In this document: piece by piece, positions 40,082 through 49,044 of the stretch
Numbering within the stretch: position 1 is the first letter of the stretch
Layout of the letters: each line of letters begins with the position of its first letter
Origin: Bacteroidia bacterium
GTDB taxonomy: Bacteria; Bacteroidota; Bacteroidia; Flavobacteriales; Flavobacteriaceae
NCBI GenBank assembly: GCA_030427735.1
Contig: JAUIBP010000014.1
Coordinates: 1 to 64,000, forward strand
Direction of reading: 5' to 3'
DNA: 64,000 bases
Translations under genes and position numbers: made by a program
Notes under the pieces: generated by a model
Told to the model about the DNA's origin: nothing
Database searches by the model: none
Seen by the model: the letters and a program-made list of their open reading frames with translations, nothing else

Positions 40082-41791
40082 TTACCCAATAATCATTCCA
40101 GCAATGGTGGCCGATAAGAGTGAAGCTACGGTACCGCCTATTAAAGCGCGAATGCCGAATTCTGATAAAGTTTTACGTTTACCAGGTGCTAAAGAACCAA
40201 TACCTCCAATTTGAATACCAATAGAAGCAAAATTAGCAAATCCACAAAGCATATAGGTAGCCATGATTACAGATTTTTCGAATTTAAAATGTATTGGGTT
40301 GGCCATGTTTTTAAGTTCTGCAAGTTGTATGTAACCCACAAATTCGCTAGCGGCAAGTTTAATACCTAATAGTTGCCCCATAAGCGCCATGTCTTCTTTC
40401 GCTACACCAATAATCCACATTAAAGGCGAAAATACATAACCTAAAATAAACTCTAAAGAGAAAGCGGTGTATGGTGTGTGCGTGGCAATCCAATGGTTTA
40501 ATTGGCCTAAATTGCCCAGTTTGCCAAAACCATAATTTATCATGGCAATAAAGGCAACAAACACTAAAAGCATGGCTCCTACATTGGCGGCCAATTTAAG
40601 GCCTTCTGTCGTTCCGTTGGCAATAGCATCCAGAATGTTAGATCCGATATGGTCTTGAGAGACTTCTACTGTTGCATTAATTTTTTCTTGTTGCGGATAG
40701 AGTAATTTTGAAATTACTATAGCTCCAGGAGCAGCCATGACAGAAGCGGTGAGTAAGTGTTTGGCATAAAATATTTTTAAAGCTTGGTCTTCGCCTCCTA
40801 AAAAGCCAATGTAAGCCGCCAAAACACCACCAGCAACAGTAGCCATACCGCCAACCATTACCAGTAAGATTTCAGATTTTGTCATGCGTTCTAAATACGC
40901 TTTAATCATTAAAGGAGCTTCTGTTTGTCCTAGAAAAATATTACCGGCAACACTCAAGCTTTCTGCACCAGAAATCCCCATGAGTTTTGTTAATACCCAA
41001 GCCATACCTTTAACTACAACTTGTATAACCCCTAAGTAGAATAGTACTGATGTTAATGCAGAAAAAAAGATGATGGTAGGTAAAATTTGAAACACAAAAA
41101 TAAACCCAAAACTATCAACATTCATTAAACCACCGAGAAGGAATTCGCTTCCTGCCTGAGTAAATTCTAAAATTTTCACAAAAATTTTCCCAACAAATTC
41201 AAAAGCATTCTGAACGATACCGATTTTTAAAACACCAATGGCTAAAATAATTTGTGCACCTAAGCCAATACCTATGGTTTTCCAATTTATGGCCTTTTTA
41301 TTGGCGCTAAGTAAAAAACAAATCACCAACAAAACGCACATGCCTAATAGCCCACGTAACACACTTTTTGTAGAAAACCCTTGGCTGGGTATAATTGTAT
41401 TTTGTGGTGCAGTAGCAATATCGCTTGGCCGATTGCTAATAGGTGTTTTAAAGGCGTAGGTTGTTAATTTATCAGATAGAACAAGAGTAGAGTCTGTGTG
41501 TTCTGTAATCTTATAATGTTTAATGTCTGCTTTAGGAGCGTTGTAATAAAACACCAATAATTTGTTCTGGATCATATAGTCTCCAGAAATTGAAACACTA
41601 TCTTGATGTTTTTGTTTAATATAAAACTCACCGTCTTTTAGCCGAAGCGATGCTATGTTGTTAACGGAATCTTGAGCTGTAGAGGTTGTTTGGTCTAAGC
41701 TCCATAATTTTTCTATACTTTGCGCAAAAGCTGAATGTAATAAGCCAAAAAATAAAAAGGTAAGGGCGAATAAACAGTGTTTCATGCGCAA
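40082..41791 (-). CDS. Concentrative nucleoside transporter (NupC family) with an N-terminal periplasmic domain
   Basis: A 569-residue protein. A signal-like helix (~4-23, HSAFAQ) is followed by a ~110-residue beta-rich soluble domain (25-135; SLRLKDGEFYIKQ, SISGDYMIQNKLLVFYY). A CNT-family transporter follows, with helices from ~145. CNT signatures are SVAGNIFLGQTEAPLMIKAYL, GGMATVAGGVLAAYIG, and the C-terminal LCGFANFASIGIQIGGIGSLAPGKR. It imports nucleosides with Na+ or H+. The extra domain is not in enterobacterial NupC (~400 residues). An ATG two codons later (41785) is equally possible. Proximity to thyA suits nucleoside salvage. Confidence 0.9.
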   Translation of the reverse strand: MRMKHCLFALTFLFFGLLHSAFAQSIEKLWSLDQTTSTAQDSVNNIASLRLKDGEFYIKQKHQDSVSISGDYMIQNKLLVFYYNAPKADIKHYKITEHTDSTLVLSDKLTTYAFKTPISNRPSDIATAPQNTIIPSQGFSTKSVLRGLLGMCVLLVICFLLSANKKAINWKTIGIGLGAQIILAIGVLKIGIVQNAFEFVGKIFVKILEFTQAGSEFLLGGLMNVDSFGFIFVFQILPTIIFFSALTSVLFYLGVIQVVVKGMAWVLTKLMGISGAESLSVAGNIFLGQTEAPLMIKAYLERMTKSEILLVMVGGMATVAGGVLAAYIGFLGGEDQALKIFYAKHLLTASVMAAPGAIVISKLLYPQQEKINATVEVSQDHIGSNILDAIANGTTEGLKLAANVGAMLLVFVAFIAMINYGFGKLGNLGQLNHWIATHTPYTAFSLEFILGYVFSPLMWIIGVAKEDMALMGQLLGIKLAASEFVGYIQLAELKNMANPIHFKFEKSVIMATYMLCGFANFASIGIQIGGIGSLAPGKRKTLSEFGIRALIGGTVASLLSATIAGMIIG

Positions 41792-41806
41792 TGGTAGTTG
41801 ATGGGG

Positions 41807-42418
41807 TTAGCGTTTAGAAATTTCGTCTCGAATTTTTGCAGCTTTCTCGTAATCTTCGTTGGTCACGGCTTCGTCGAGCAAACGGTTGAGTTCTTCAAGC
41901 GTTTTGCCTTTGTAATCTTCCTGATGTATTGGGGTTTCTGCATCTTCGGTAACCAAATCTTCTACTAATACATCTGGTTGATGCTCCTGATCTTTCTCTG
42001 GATTGACCTTTAAATAAATCCCTGCTTTATCAAGAATATTTTTGTAGGTAAAAATAGGTGCTTGAAAACGCAAGGCCAATGCTATGGCATCGCTAGTTCT
42101 GGCATCTATAATTTCTTCAATTTTATCGCGTTCGCAGATCAGGCTCGAATAAAATACACCATCTACAAGTTTATGTATAATAACTTGTTTAACGGTTATG
42201 TCGAATCGGTCTGAGAAATTTTTAAATAAATCGTGCGTTAATGGTCTTGGAGGTCGAATTTCTTTTTCTAAAGCTATGGCAATAGATTGCGCTTCGAATG
42301 CTCCAATTACAATAGGTAGCTTACGGTCTCCGTCTACTTCGTTGAGAATTAATGCGTAAGCGCCGTTTTGTGTTTGGCTGTAAGAAATTCCTTTTATATT
42401 AAGTCTAACTAAGCTCAT
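41807..42418 (-). CDS. Bifunctional nuclease family (DUF151) protein with C-terminal UVR motif
   Basis: A 203-residue protein. The DUF151 domain (residues ~1-140) shows KLPIVIGAFEAQSIAIALE, PRPLTHDLF and the central RTSDAIALALRF. The C-terminal ~35 residues are a UvrB/UvrC-type helical hairpin (LEELNRLLDEAVTNEDYEKAAKIRDEI), an interaction motif. The plant relative has RNase and DNase activity; the bacterial role is unclear. It ends 15 bases before the nucleoside-transporter gene starts. Confidence 0.87.
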   Translation of the reverse strand: MSLVRLNIKGISYSQTQNGAYALILNEVDGDRKLPIVIGAFEAQSIAIALEKEIRPPRPLTHDLFKNFSDRFDITVKQVIIHKLVDGVFYSSLICERDKIEEIIDARTSDAIALALRFQAPIFTYKNILDKAGIYLKVNPEKDQEHQPDVLVEDLVTEDAETPIHQEDYKGKTLEELNRLLDEAVTNEDYEKAAKIRDEISKR

Positions 42419-42431
42419 AAATTAAAAACAC

Positions 42432-42563
42432 AAAAGACTGTTTAAATTAGGACTTTACCAAACCTATTTAATTTTTTTTGTTAAAATTAGGATTAAAATA
42501 GGTGAACTCCTTAAAATCTTAGATTTAAAATTAGAAGGGTAGGAGTCTTTTAAACAGTCTTTT
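42432..42563. repeat. 132-base element with perfect 15-bp terminal inverted repeats
   Basis: The ends AAAAGACTGTTTAAA (42432-42446) and TTTAAACAGTCTTTT (42549-42563) are exact inverted copies. Partly paired internal segments (GGACTTTACC/GGTGAACTCC and CCTATTTAAT/ATTAAAATAGG) suggest a long stem-loop. It fills the gap between etfA and the DUF151 gene. The 13-mer TTTTAAACAGTCT recurs at 26857-26869 after the aldo/keto reductase. Confidence 0.65.
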
Positions 42564-42587
42564 TTATAACTACAAGTTAATAAAAAA

Positions 42588-43550
42588 TTAAGCGTTTTGA
42601 GCTTTAAATGCTTTTAATTTTTCAATTAATGCCGGTACTACTTCAAAGGCATCGCCAACTACACCGTAGTCTGCTGCTTTAAAGAAAGGTGCTTCCGGAT
42701 CGGTGTTTATAACCACTTTCACTTTAGATGCGTTAATACCTGCTAAATGTTGTATGGCACCAGAAATACCAATGGCAATGTATAAATTGGCGGCTACAGG
42801 TTTACCTGTTTGTCCTACGTGTTCGCCATGAGGTCTCCAGCCTAAATCTGAAACAGGCTTAGAACAGGCGGTTGCAGCACCCAAAACATCGGCTAATTCT
42901 TCAATCATGCCCCAATTTTCAGGCCCCTTTAATCCGCGACCACCCGATACTACTATTTCGGCATCTGCAATCGTTACCTTATCTGTGGCTTTGTCTACAG
43001 ATTCTACATGTACTCCATTATCTAAAATAGAAGGTGAGAATTCTGTTACCTCGGCAGTTGTTGAGTTTTCTTTTAAACCAAAAGCGTTTTTAGAAAGACC
43101 TACCAATTTAACTTCTGTACTAATGCTGGTTTCGTTAAATGCTTTGTTGGTAAATGCTGTGCGTTTTACAGTAAACGGATTTACGCTAGATGGTGCTGCA
43201 ACAACGTTAGAAGCATAGCCTGCTTTTAACGCAACAGCTAGTAGCGGTGCTAAATATTTACTGTCGGCACTAGAGCTAACAATTACCACTTTGGCTTGTT
43301 CTTGTTCGGCTGCCTGCTTAATGACATCGGCATAGGTTTTGGCGTTAAAAGTGTTAAGTGCATCGTTTTTTACCTGTAATACATTCGAAACGCCATAAGT
43401 GCCCAATGCAGAAGCATCGTTAGCATTTATTGCAATGGCGGTAACGGTTGTACCTAATTGGTCGGCAACAGTTTTTGCGTAAGACGCCACCTCAAAAGCT
43501 ATTTTTTTAAATTGTCCTTGTTCGGATTCTGTATATACTAAAACTGACAT
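42588..43550 (-). CDS. etfA: Electron transfer flavoprotein alpha subunit
   Basis: 320 residues from the ATG at 43550 (MSVLVYTESEQGQFKK); an ATG six codons upstream is less likely. The C-terminal FAD domain is clear: EIVVSGGRGLKGPENWG, SKPVSDLGWRPHGEHVGQTGKPVAANLYIAIGISGAIQHLAG (given here in part), then INTDPEAPFFKAADYGVVGD. With EtfB it carries electrons from acyl-CoA and other dehydrogenases to the quinone pool via ETF-QO. It is the second gene of the etfBA operon. Confidence 0.95.
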   Translation of the reverse strand: MSVLVYTESEQGQFKKIAFEVASYAKTVADQLGTTVTAIAINANDASALGTYGVSNVLQVKNDALNTFNAKTYADVIKQAAEQEQAKVVIVSSSADSKYLAPLLAVALKAGYASNVVAAPSSVNPFTVKRTAFTNKAFNETSISTEVKLVGLSKNAFGLKENSTTAEVTEFSPSILDNGVHVESVDKATDKVTIADAEIVVSGGRGLKGPENWGMIEELADVLGAATACSKPVSDLGWRPHGEHVGQTGKPVAANLYIAIGISGAIQHLAGINASKVKVVINTDPEAPFFKAADYGVVGDAFEVVPALIEKLKAFKAQNA

Positions 43551-43616
43551 GTTTTTATGGTTTAGCATGTTTAAAGATTAAACATGTGTACTGTTAATAA
43601 TTGATTTTTTTAATGA

Positions 43617-44363
43617 TTAAATGACTTTAGCTTCGTTGTGAAGTAGCGTAATTAATTCATCTAAATTATCTGGAGATACTAAAGTAACAGCGCCTTTTGG
43701 AGCCGGTTTCTCGAATTTCACCGATACAGTTTCTGTTGAAGCTTCTACGGGTTCTAATACGGTTAATGGTTTTTTACGAGCCATCATAATACCACGCATA
43801 TTCGGAATACGTAAATCGCTTTCTTCAACAATACCTTTTTGGGTACCGATAACTAAAGGCAGTGTTGTAGACACTGTTTCTTTTCCGCCATCTATTTCTC
43901 TTACCGCTTTAGCATTAGTGCCATCTACTTCTAAATCAATACAAGTGTTTACAAAATTAGCGTTGGTAAGTGCTGCTAACATGCCTGGTACCATGCCGCC
44001 ATTGTAATCTATAGATTCGCGTCCGGCTATTACTAAATCGTAACCGCCGTCTTGTACTACTTTGGCTAGTTGCTCGGCTACAGCATAGCCGTCTGTAGCT
44101 TCGGTGTTTACTCGAATTGCGGTGTCTGCACCAATGGCTAATGCTTTGCGTAGTGTAGGTTCGGTTTCTGGGCCGCCTACGTTTACTACATCTACACTAG
44201 CGCCTTGTTTTTCTTTAAACCACATGGCTCTGGTTAAACCAAATTCGTCGTTTGGATTAATGATGTATTGTACACCATTAGTGTCGAATTTCGTATCGCC
44301 ATCGGTAAAGTTTATTTTTGAAGTCGTGTCGGGAACATGACTTATGCATACTAAAATTTTCAT
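43617..44363 (-). CDS. etfB: Electron transfer flavoprotein beta subunit
   Basis: A 248-residue protein. The ETF-beta fold opens MKILVCISHVPDTTSKI and INPNDEFGLTRAM. The GADTAIRV, DLVIAGRESIDYNGGMVPGMLA and late VEESDLRIPNMRGIMMARKKPL segments are conserved. It binds AMP and pairs with EtfA. It is the first gene of the operon; a perfect 22-bp palindrome lies 65-86 bases upstream of its start and is a likely operator. Confidence 0.95.
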   Translation of the reverse strand: MKILVCISHVPDTTSKINFTDGDTKFDTNGVQYIINPNDEFGLTRAMWFKEKQGASVDVVNVGGPETEPTLRKALAIGADTAIRVNTEATDGYAVAEQLAKVVQDGGYDLVIAGRESIDYNGGMVPGMLAALTNANFVNTCIDLEVDGTNAKAVREIDGGKETVSTTLPLVIGTQKGIVEESDLRIPNMRGIMMARKKPLTVLEPVEASTETVSVKFEKPAPKGAVTLVSPDNLDELITLLHNEAKVI

Positions 44364-44722
44364 AGTTATGTTTGTTATAAAAGTATAAAGTTATCTTGGT
44401 TACGAAGTTATTGAATTATTTTTTAATTTTACTATGCATGCATAGTAAATATTTTGTATTTTCTTGATTTTTTGATTTCTGAAAACCCTCGAAAATTGAA
44501 TTAACAATGTGCGCTTCAATAAAGTTTAAGTATAAATATTATTGAAGCTTCATAAAGAAAACTAAACATTCTAACCAAGAATTACAGAAAAGTAAAAGTA
44601 AGGAACGTGCTACATTTTTTAGCTTTGTTTAGAAATAACAAAACTTGTTAAAATTTTAAAAAATCTTTTATAGAAAGTTTTTCAATTATTGTTATTTTTG
44701 CTGTTCTTATAAATAATGATAC
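44364..44722. other. Divergent promoter region of etfBA and pdhB, no gene
   Basis: 359 AT-rich bases. The region contains the etfB palindrome (44428-44449) and a 10-bp-arm hairpin GCTTCAATAA/TTATTGAAGC (44513-44522 and 44539-44548). A TATTTTTG -7-like element (44693-44700) lies 22 bases before the pdhB start codon, but I see no TTG at the right distance for it. Confidence 0.55.
44428..44449. promoter_or_regulatory. Perfect 22-bp palindrome upstream of etfBA, probable repressor operator
   Basis: The core ACTATGCATGCATAGT (44431-44446) is self-complementary and extends by TTT/AAA on each side to 22 perfect bases with no loop. A spacer-free palindrome of this length near a promoter is typical of dimeric TetR- or MarR-type repressor sites and too tight to be a terminator. 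The regulator is not in the window. Confidence 0.6.
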
Positions 44723-45700
44723 ATGAAAACAATTCAATTCAGAGAAGCAGTTTGCGAAGCCATGAGCGAAGAAATGCGCAGAGATGAGAGCATTTTTTTA
44801 ATGGGTGAGGAAGTTGCAGAATACAATGGTGCTTACAAGGCATCTAAGGGCATGTTAGACGAGTTTGGTGCAAAACGTGTTATAGATACACCTATTGCAG
44901 AGTTAGGATTTGCTGGTATAGCCGTAGGTTCTACCATGACAGGTAATAGACCGATTGTAGAATTTATGACCTTTAACTTCTCGTTAGTTGGAATTGATCA
45001 GATTATAAATAACGCTGCAAAAATCAGACAAATGTCTGGCGGGCAATTTAAATGTCCAATTGTATTTCGTGGGCCAACAGCATCTGCTGGACAGTTAGGA
45101 GCAACACACTCGCAAGCTTTCGAGAGTTGGTTTGCCAATACACCAGGTCTTAAAGTAGTTGTGCCATCTAACCCTTACGATGCTAAAGGACTTTTAAAAG
45201 CTGCTATTCGTGATGACGATCCTGTAATTTTTATGGAAAGCGAGCAAATGTATGGAGATAAAGGTGAAGTTCCTGAAGGAGAATACACAATTCCGTTAGG
45301 CGTTGCAGATATTAAACGCGAAGGAAAAGATGTTACTATAGTATCTTTTGGTAAAATCATTAAAGAAGCTTACAAGGCTGCCGACGAGTTAGAAAAAGAA
45401 GGCATTTCTTGCGAGATTATAGACTTACGTACCGTGCGCCCAATGGATCACGATGCCATTCTGAAATCGGTTAAAAAAACAAACCGCTTAGTCATTTTAG
45501 AAGAAGCTTGGCCTTTTGGAAACGTATCTACAGAAATTACCTACCAAGTACAAGCACAAGCTTTCGATTATTTAGATGCTCCTATAGTAAAAATTAATAC
45601 CGCCGATACTCCAGCACCATATTCTCCTGTATTGTTAGAAGAATGGTTACCTAATAGTAACGATGTTGTTAAAGCTGTAAAAAAAGTACTATACAAGTAA
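44723..45700 (+). CDS. pdhB: Pyruvate dehydrogenase E1 component, beta subunit
   Basis: A 325-residue protein. The transketolase-like pyrimidine domain opens TIQFREAVCEAMSEEMRRDE, MGEEVAEYNGAYKASKGM, and contains PIAELGFAGIAVG and the GGQFKCPIVFRGP segment. The C-terminal transketolase domain begins near residue 200 (CEIIDLRTVRPMD). It forms the E1 heterotetramer with the alpha subunit and oxidatively decarboxylates pyruvate. Neither E1 alpha nor E2 is adjacent, which I recall as normal in Flavobacteriaceae. A terminator follows. Confidence 0.92.
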   Translation: MKTIQFREAVCEAMSEEMRRDESIFLMGEEVAEYNGAYKASKGMLDEFGAKRVIDTPIAELGFAGIAVGSTMTGNRPIVEFMTFNFSLVGIDQIINNAAKIRQMSGGQFKCPIVFRGPTASAGQLGATHSQAFESWFANTPGLKVVVPSNPYDAKGLLKAAIRDDDPVIFMESEQMYGDKGEVPEGEYTIPLGVADIKREGKDVTIVSFGKIIKEAYKAADELEKEGISCEIIDLRTVRPMDHDAILKSVKKTNRLVILEEAWPFGNVSTEITYQVQAQAFDYLDAPIVKINTADTPAPYSPVLLEEWLPNSNDVVKAVKKVLYK

Positions 45701-45720
45701 AATATATTTTTTGTACTATT

Positions 45721-45763
45721 AAAACTTCATCAACATAATTTCTTGCTGATGAAGTTTTTTTTT
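45721..45763 (+). terminator. Terminator after pdhB, directly abutting the next start codon
   Basis: A 12-bp perfect stem AAAACTTCATCA/TGATGAAGTTTT with a 14-base loop is followed by a T-run ending 4 bases before the ATG at 45768. Confidence 0.88.
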
Positions 45764-45767
45764 AACT

Positions 45768-48260
45768 ATGAATTTTAGACTTAGCCTCATATTCTTCCTG
45801 TTCGGATGCCTATCTACACTAGCTCAAACCAAAGTTAGCGGCTATGTCTACGACGAAAATAAAGATCCTGTAGCTTTCGCGAATGTTATTTTTAAAGGGT
45901 CGTCGCAAGGTACAATTACTAACGAAGATGGCCGTTTTTACATGGAATCTGATGCGGTTTGGGAGTATTTAACCGTATCGTTTGTCGGGTATCATACCGA
46001 AGATCTTGCCTTAAAACGCGGTGCCAATTATAATCTTGAGGTCGTTTTAAAAGAGGAAGCTGCCGAATTAGATCAGGTGGTTATTGTTTCGGGAAAACAG
46101 CCTAAAAAAAACAATCCTGCAATAGATATTCTGCGTAAAATTTGGGAACACAAACGCCGTAACGGTCTCAGAAAATTCGATCATTACGAATACGATAAAT
46201 ACGAAAAAATTGAATTCGATTTAAATACCATAGACAGTACCCTTACCAAAAATAGAATATTTAAGGGTATGGAATTTATTTTTGAAGAAGTCGACACCTC
46301 TAATGTTACAGGTAAAACGTATTTGCCAATATTTATTAACGAATCTGCAAGTAAGGTTTACGGCGATAATCGTAATAGCAGAGAGCGCGAAGAATTAAAG
46401 GGTAATAAAATGTCGGGGTTTAGTAACAATCAGTTTATTTTAGATTTTATTAAAGACCTGTATTCGCAATACGATGTATACGACAATTATCTTAAATTTT
46501 TCGAAAAAAGTTTTGTGAGCCCACTCTCAAAAACTGGTATAAATACCTATAATTATGTATTGGCCGATAGTGCATTTATAGAAAACAAATGGTGTTATAA
46601 CATAATATATTACCCACGACGAAAAAACGAACTCACTTTTAAAGGCGATTTTTGGGTGAACGACACAACTTTTGCTATTAAAAAAATTAATATGCAGGCC
46701 TCTAAAAGTGCCAATATAAACTGGGTAAAAGAGATTTACATAGAGCAGGAGTTCGATGTGCTAAACGATTCGCTTTTTCTTATTAAGCGCGATTATTTTA
46801 TGTCGGATTTTGCCTTCAGAAAGAAAGAAGAAGCACGAGGGGTGTACGGAAAGCGAACAACATTATACGATAATTATGTGTTCGATAAACCTCGGGAAGA
46901 GCATTTTTATAAGGAAGAGGTGTTTGATTATAACGAAGAGACCTATAACAGAGACGATGCCTTTTGGGAAGCTAATCGTATGGAAGACTTAAGTAAAGAT
47001 GAAAAAGGAGTGTACAAAATGCTCGATACTTTGCAAACGGTTAGTAAATTTAAAATGCTATATGGTGCCGCCACAATTTTAGCATCGGGGTATATAGAAA
47101 TTGATAAATGGAATATAGATTACGGTTCCATTTATTCAACTTTTGGGTTTAATGAAGTAGAAGGAATTCGTGTGCGTGGAGGCGGACGTACGTATTTTGG
47201 CCCCAACGACCCATGGCGACTTGAAGGTTTTGTGGCCTATGGTTTTAAAGACCAAAAAGTGAAATATGGTATTTCAGGAAAATGGTTGCTCGACAAAGAA
47301 AATCGGTTTATCATTTCAGGAGGGCATCGCAAAGATATCGAACAGATAGGTGCTAGTTTAACCACATCTACAGATGTTTTAGGGAGAAGTTTAGCATCAT
47401 CGGCATTATTTGCCAAAGGTACAAACGATAAATTATCGCATATAGAACTTACTAGTTTGGCGTTCGAGCTAGAGCCTGTAAAAAACGTTGTATTTAGGCT
47501 GGGAGCAGATTATAGAACATTAAGTTCGGCATCGCCAACGTTTAATTTAGATTATTATACAGACGATTCGTATACCGAAATCGCATCAGAACTACAACAG
47601 TTCGAAACGGCCTTGTCTGTAACGTGTTTCCCCAATAGGCGTATGACGGGGTTTGGTGTAGAACGGGCAAGGGCAAACGATAATTTTGCAACCCTATTTG
47701 CACAGATTAGTATTGGCGAGAAGAATTTGTTACAAAGCGATTTCGATTATACTAAGGTTCAGTTTTCTTACACCCAACCTTGGCAATTGGGTGGTTTTGG
47801 TAGACTGTTAACCACCATAGAGGCAGGAAAGACTTTTGGAGAAGTGCCTTTGGGTTTGTTAAGTGTTATTCCGGGAAACCAAGCGTATTTCTCAATCTAT
47901 AATACCTTTTCGCAATTAAATTTTTACGAATTTATTACAGATACCTATGCTTCTGCACATTTAGAGCATAATTTTAATGGTCGGTTATTTGCTCGAATCC
48001 CGTTGCTTCGTAAATTAAACCTTAGGGAAATTATAGGAATTAGAGGGGTTTGGGGCGATATTTCTGAAAAAAACATCGCATTAAATGCCTCTAATATTAC
48101 GTATCGTGCGCCAACAGATAAAGTTTATTACGAGTATAGTTTTGGTATAGGTAATATTTTTAAAGTGTTTAGAATCGATTTTAATTTTAGGGGTAATTAT
48201 CTCGAAAATCCAGACGCCAGAGATTTTGGGGTAACAGGCACATTTGGTTTTTATTTTTAA
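45768..48260 (+). CDS. DUF5686 and carboxypeptidase-like regulatory domain outer-membrane protein
   Basis: An 830-residue protein with a signal peptide to about LAQ (residue 19). A carboxypeptidase-regulatory-like domain (TKVSGYVYDENKDPVAFANVIFKG in part, ~20-100) precedes a long DUF5686 region with a predicted C-terminal beta barrel ending in GVTGTFGFYF, an aromatic-terminated last strand. It should sit in the outer membrane. The function of DUF5686 is not known; it lacks the plug of a TonB receptor. Pairing with pdhB is common in related genomes as I recall, without a known reason. Confidence 0.85.
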   Translation: MNFRLSLIFFLFGCLSTLAQTKVSGYVYDENKDPVAFANVIFKGSSQGTITNEDGRFYMESDAVWEYLTVSFVGYHTEDLALKRGANYNLEVVLKEEAAELDQVVIVSGKQPKKNNPAIDILRKIWEHKRRNGLRKFDHYEYDKYEKIEFDLNTIDSTLTKNRIFKGMEFIFEEVDTSNVTGKTYLPIFINESASKVYGDNRNSREREELKGNKMSGFSNNQFILDFIKDLYSQYDVYDNYLKFFEKSFVSPLSKTGINTYNYVLADSAFIENKWCYNIIYYPRRKNELTFKGDFWVNDTTFAIKKINMQASKSANINWVKEIYIEQEFDVLNDSLFLIKRDYFMSDFAFRKKEEARGVYGKRTTLYDNYVFDKPREEHFYKEEVFDYNEETYNRDDAFWEANRMEDLSKDEKGVYKMLDTLQTVSKFKMLYGAATILASGYIEIDKWNIDYGSIYSTFGFNEVEGIRVRGGGRTYFGPNDPWRLEGFVAYGFKDQKVKYGISGKWLLDKENRFIISGGHRKDIEQIGASLTTSTDVLGRSLASSALFAKGTNDKLSHIELTSLAFELEPVKNVVFRLGADYRTLSSASPTFNLDYYTDDSYTEIASELQQFETALSVTCFPNRRMTGFGVERARANDNFATLFAQISIGEKNLLQSDFDYTKVQFSYTQPWQLGGFGRLLTTIEAGKTFGEVPLGLLSVIPGNQAYFSIYNTFSQLNFYEFITDTYASAHLEHNFNGRLFARIPLLRKLNLREIIGIRGVWGDISEKNIALNASNITYRAPTDKVYYEYSFGIGNIFKVFRIDFNFRGNYLENPDARDFGVTGTFGFYF

Positions 48261-48349
48261 ACCAACTTAAAAAAATGGTATAATCTTCAGCCTAGAAATA
48301 TACTCAGTATTATCTAATCATTATTTTAACAAATCAATTAACATTTAAG

Positions 48350-48380
48350 TTGTCTAAAAGTAAAGGGTTCAGTATTTTTG
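48350..48380 (+). promoter_or_regulatory. Promoter of the soluble pyrophosphatase gene
   Basis: TTG (48350-48352), 20 bases, then TATTTTTG (48373-48380) is an exact consensus match, 21 bases before the start codon. Confidence 0.75.
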
Positions 48381-48401
48381 CTCCTTTTAAAATTGTAATT
48401 T

Positions 48402-48929
48402 ATGAGCCCAAAAGGACAAAAGACCTTCGATGTTTTAATAGAAATTCCAAAAGGAAGTAGAAATAAATATGAATACGATTTCGAATTGAATAAAATTCGT
48501 TTCGACCGTATGTTATTCTCTTCTATGATGTATCCGGCAGATTACGGATTTATTCCAGAAACTTTAGCTTTAGATAGCGATCCACTAGATGTATTGGTGT
48601 TAGGTAGCGAACCTACATTTCCAATGTGCGTAATGGAGGTGAAGCCTATAGGCGTATTCCATATGACTGACGAAAAAGGACCAGACGAAAAGATTGTATG
48701 TGTTCCTGTATCAGATCCTATTTGGAATAAATTAGAGGATTTATCAGATATGAATCCGCATTTAAAAGAAGAAATCACTCACTTCTTTCAAGTGTACAAA
48801 GATTTAGAAAAGAAAAAAGTAGATGTAGGCGGTTGGGGCGATGCTAAAGAAGCTTACGAAATTCTAGATAAATGTGTAGAGCGTTACGAAAATAGCGAAC
48901 ACAAAGCCAAAGGAAACTATACCATTTAA
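48402..48929 (+). CDS. ppa: Inorganic pyrophosphatase (soluble, family I)
   Basis: A 175-residue enzyme, typical family I length. The active-site signature LDSDPLDVLVLG, EIPKGSRNKYEYD and YPADYGFIPETLA are conserved, as is GGWGDAKEAYEIL near the end. It hydrolyses pyrophosphate from biosynthesis in the cytoplasm with Mg2+. A membrane pyrophosphatase gene follows 115 bases downstream after a terminator, so two pyrophosphate-using enzymes are neighbours. Confidence 0.95.
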   Translation: MSPKGQKTFDVLIEIPKGSRNKYEYDFELNKIRFDRMLFSSMMYPADYGFIPETLALDSDPLDVLVLGSEPTFPMCVMEVKPIGVFHMTDEKGPDEKIVCVPVSDPIWNKLEDLSDMNPHLKEEITHFFQVYKDLEKKKVDVGGWGDAKEAYEILDKCVERYENSEHKAKGNYTI

Positions 48930-48952
48930 GTATAAAATCTTTAAAATATTAC

Positions 48953-48987
48953 AAAACCCTTTTTGCTCTAATCAAGAAGGGTTTTTT
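48953..48987 (+). terminator. Terminator after ppa
   Basis: The outer stem AAAACCCTT/AAGGGTTTT encloses a partly paired inner segment (TTG/CAA) and is followed by six T. Confidence 0.8.
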
Positions 48988-49044
48988 ATTTCTGTCTGAT
49001 TTTGTTACATTTAGGAGATTAATAACTAACCTAATTGATATAAT

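Noticed and set aside
44428-44449. Terminator hairpin upstream of etfB
   Set aside because: The palindrome has no loop and no T-run; an operator is more likely.
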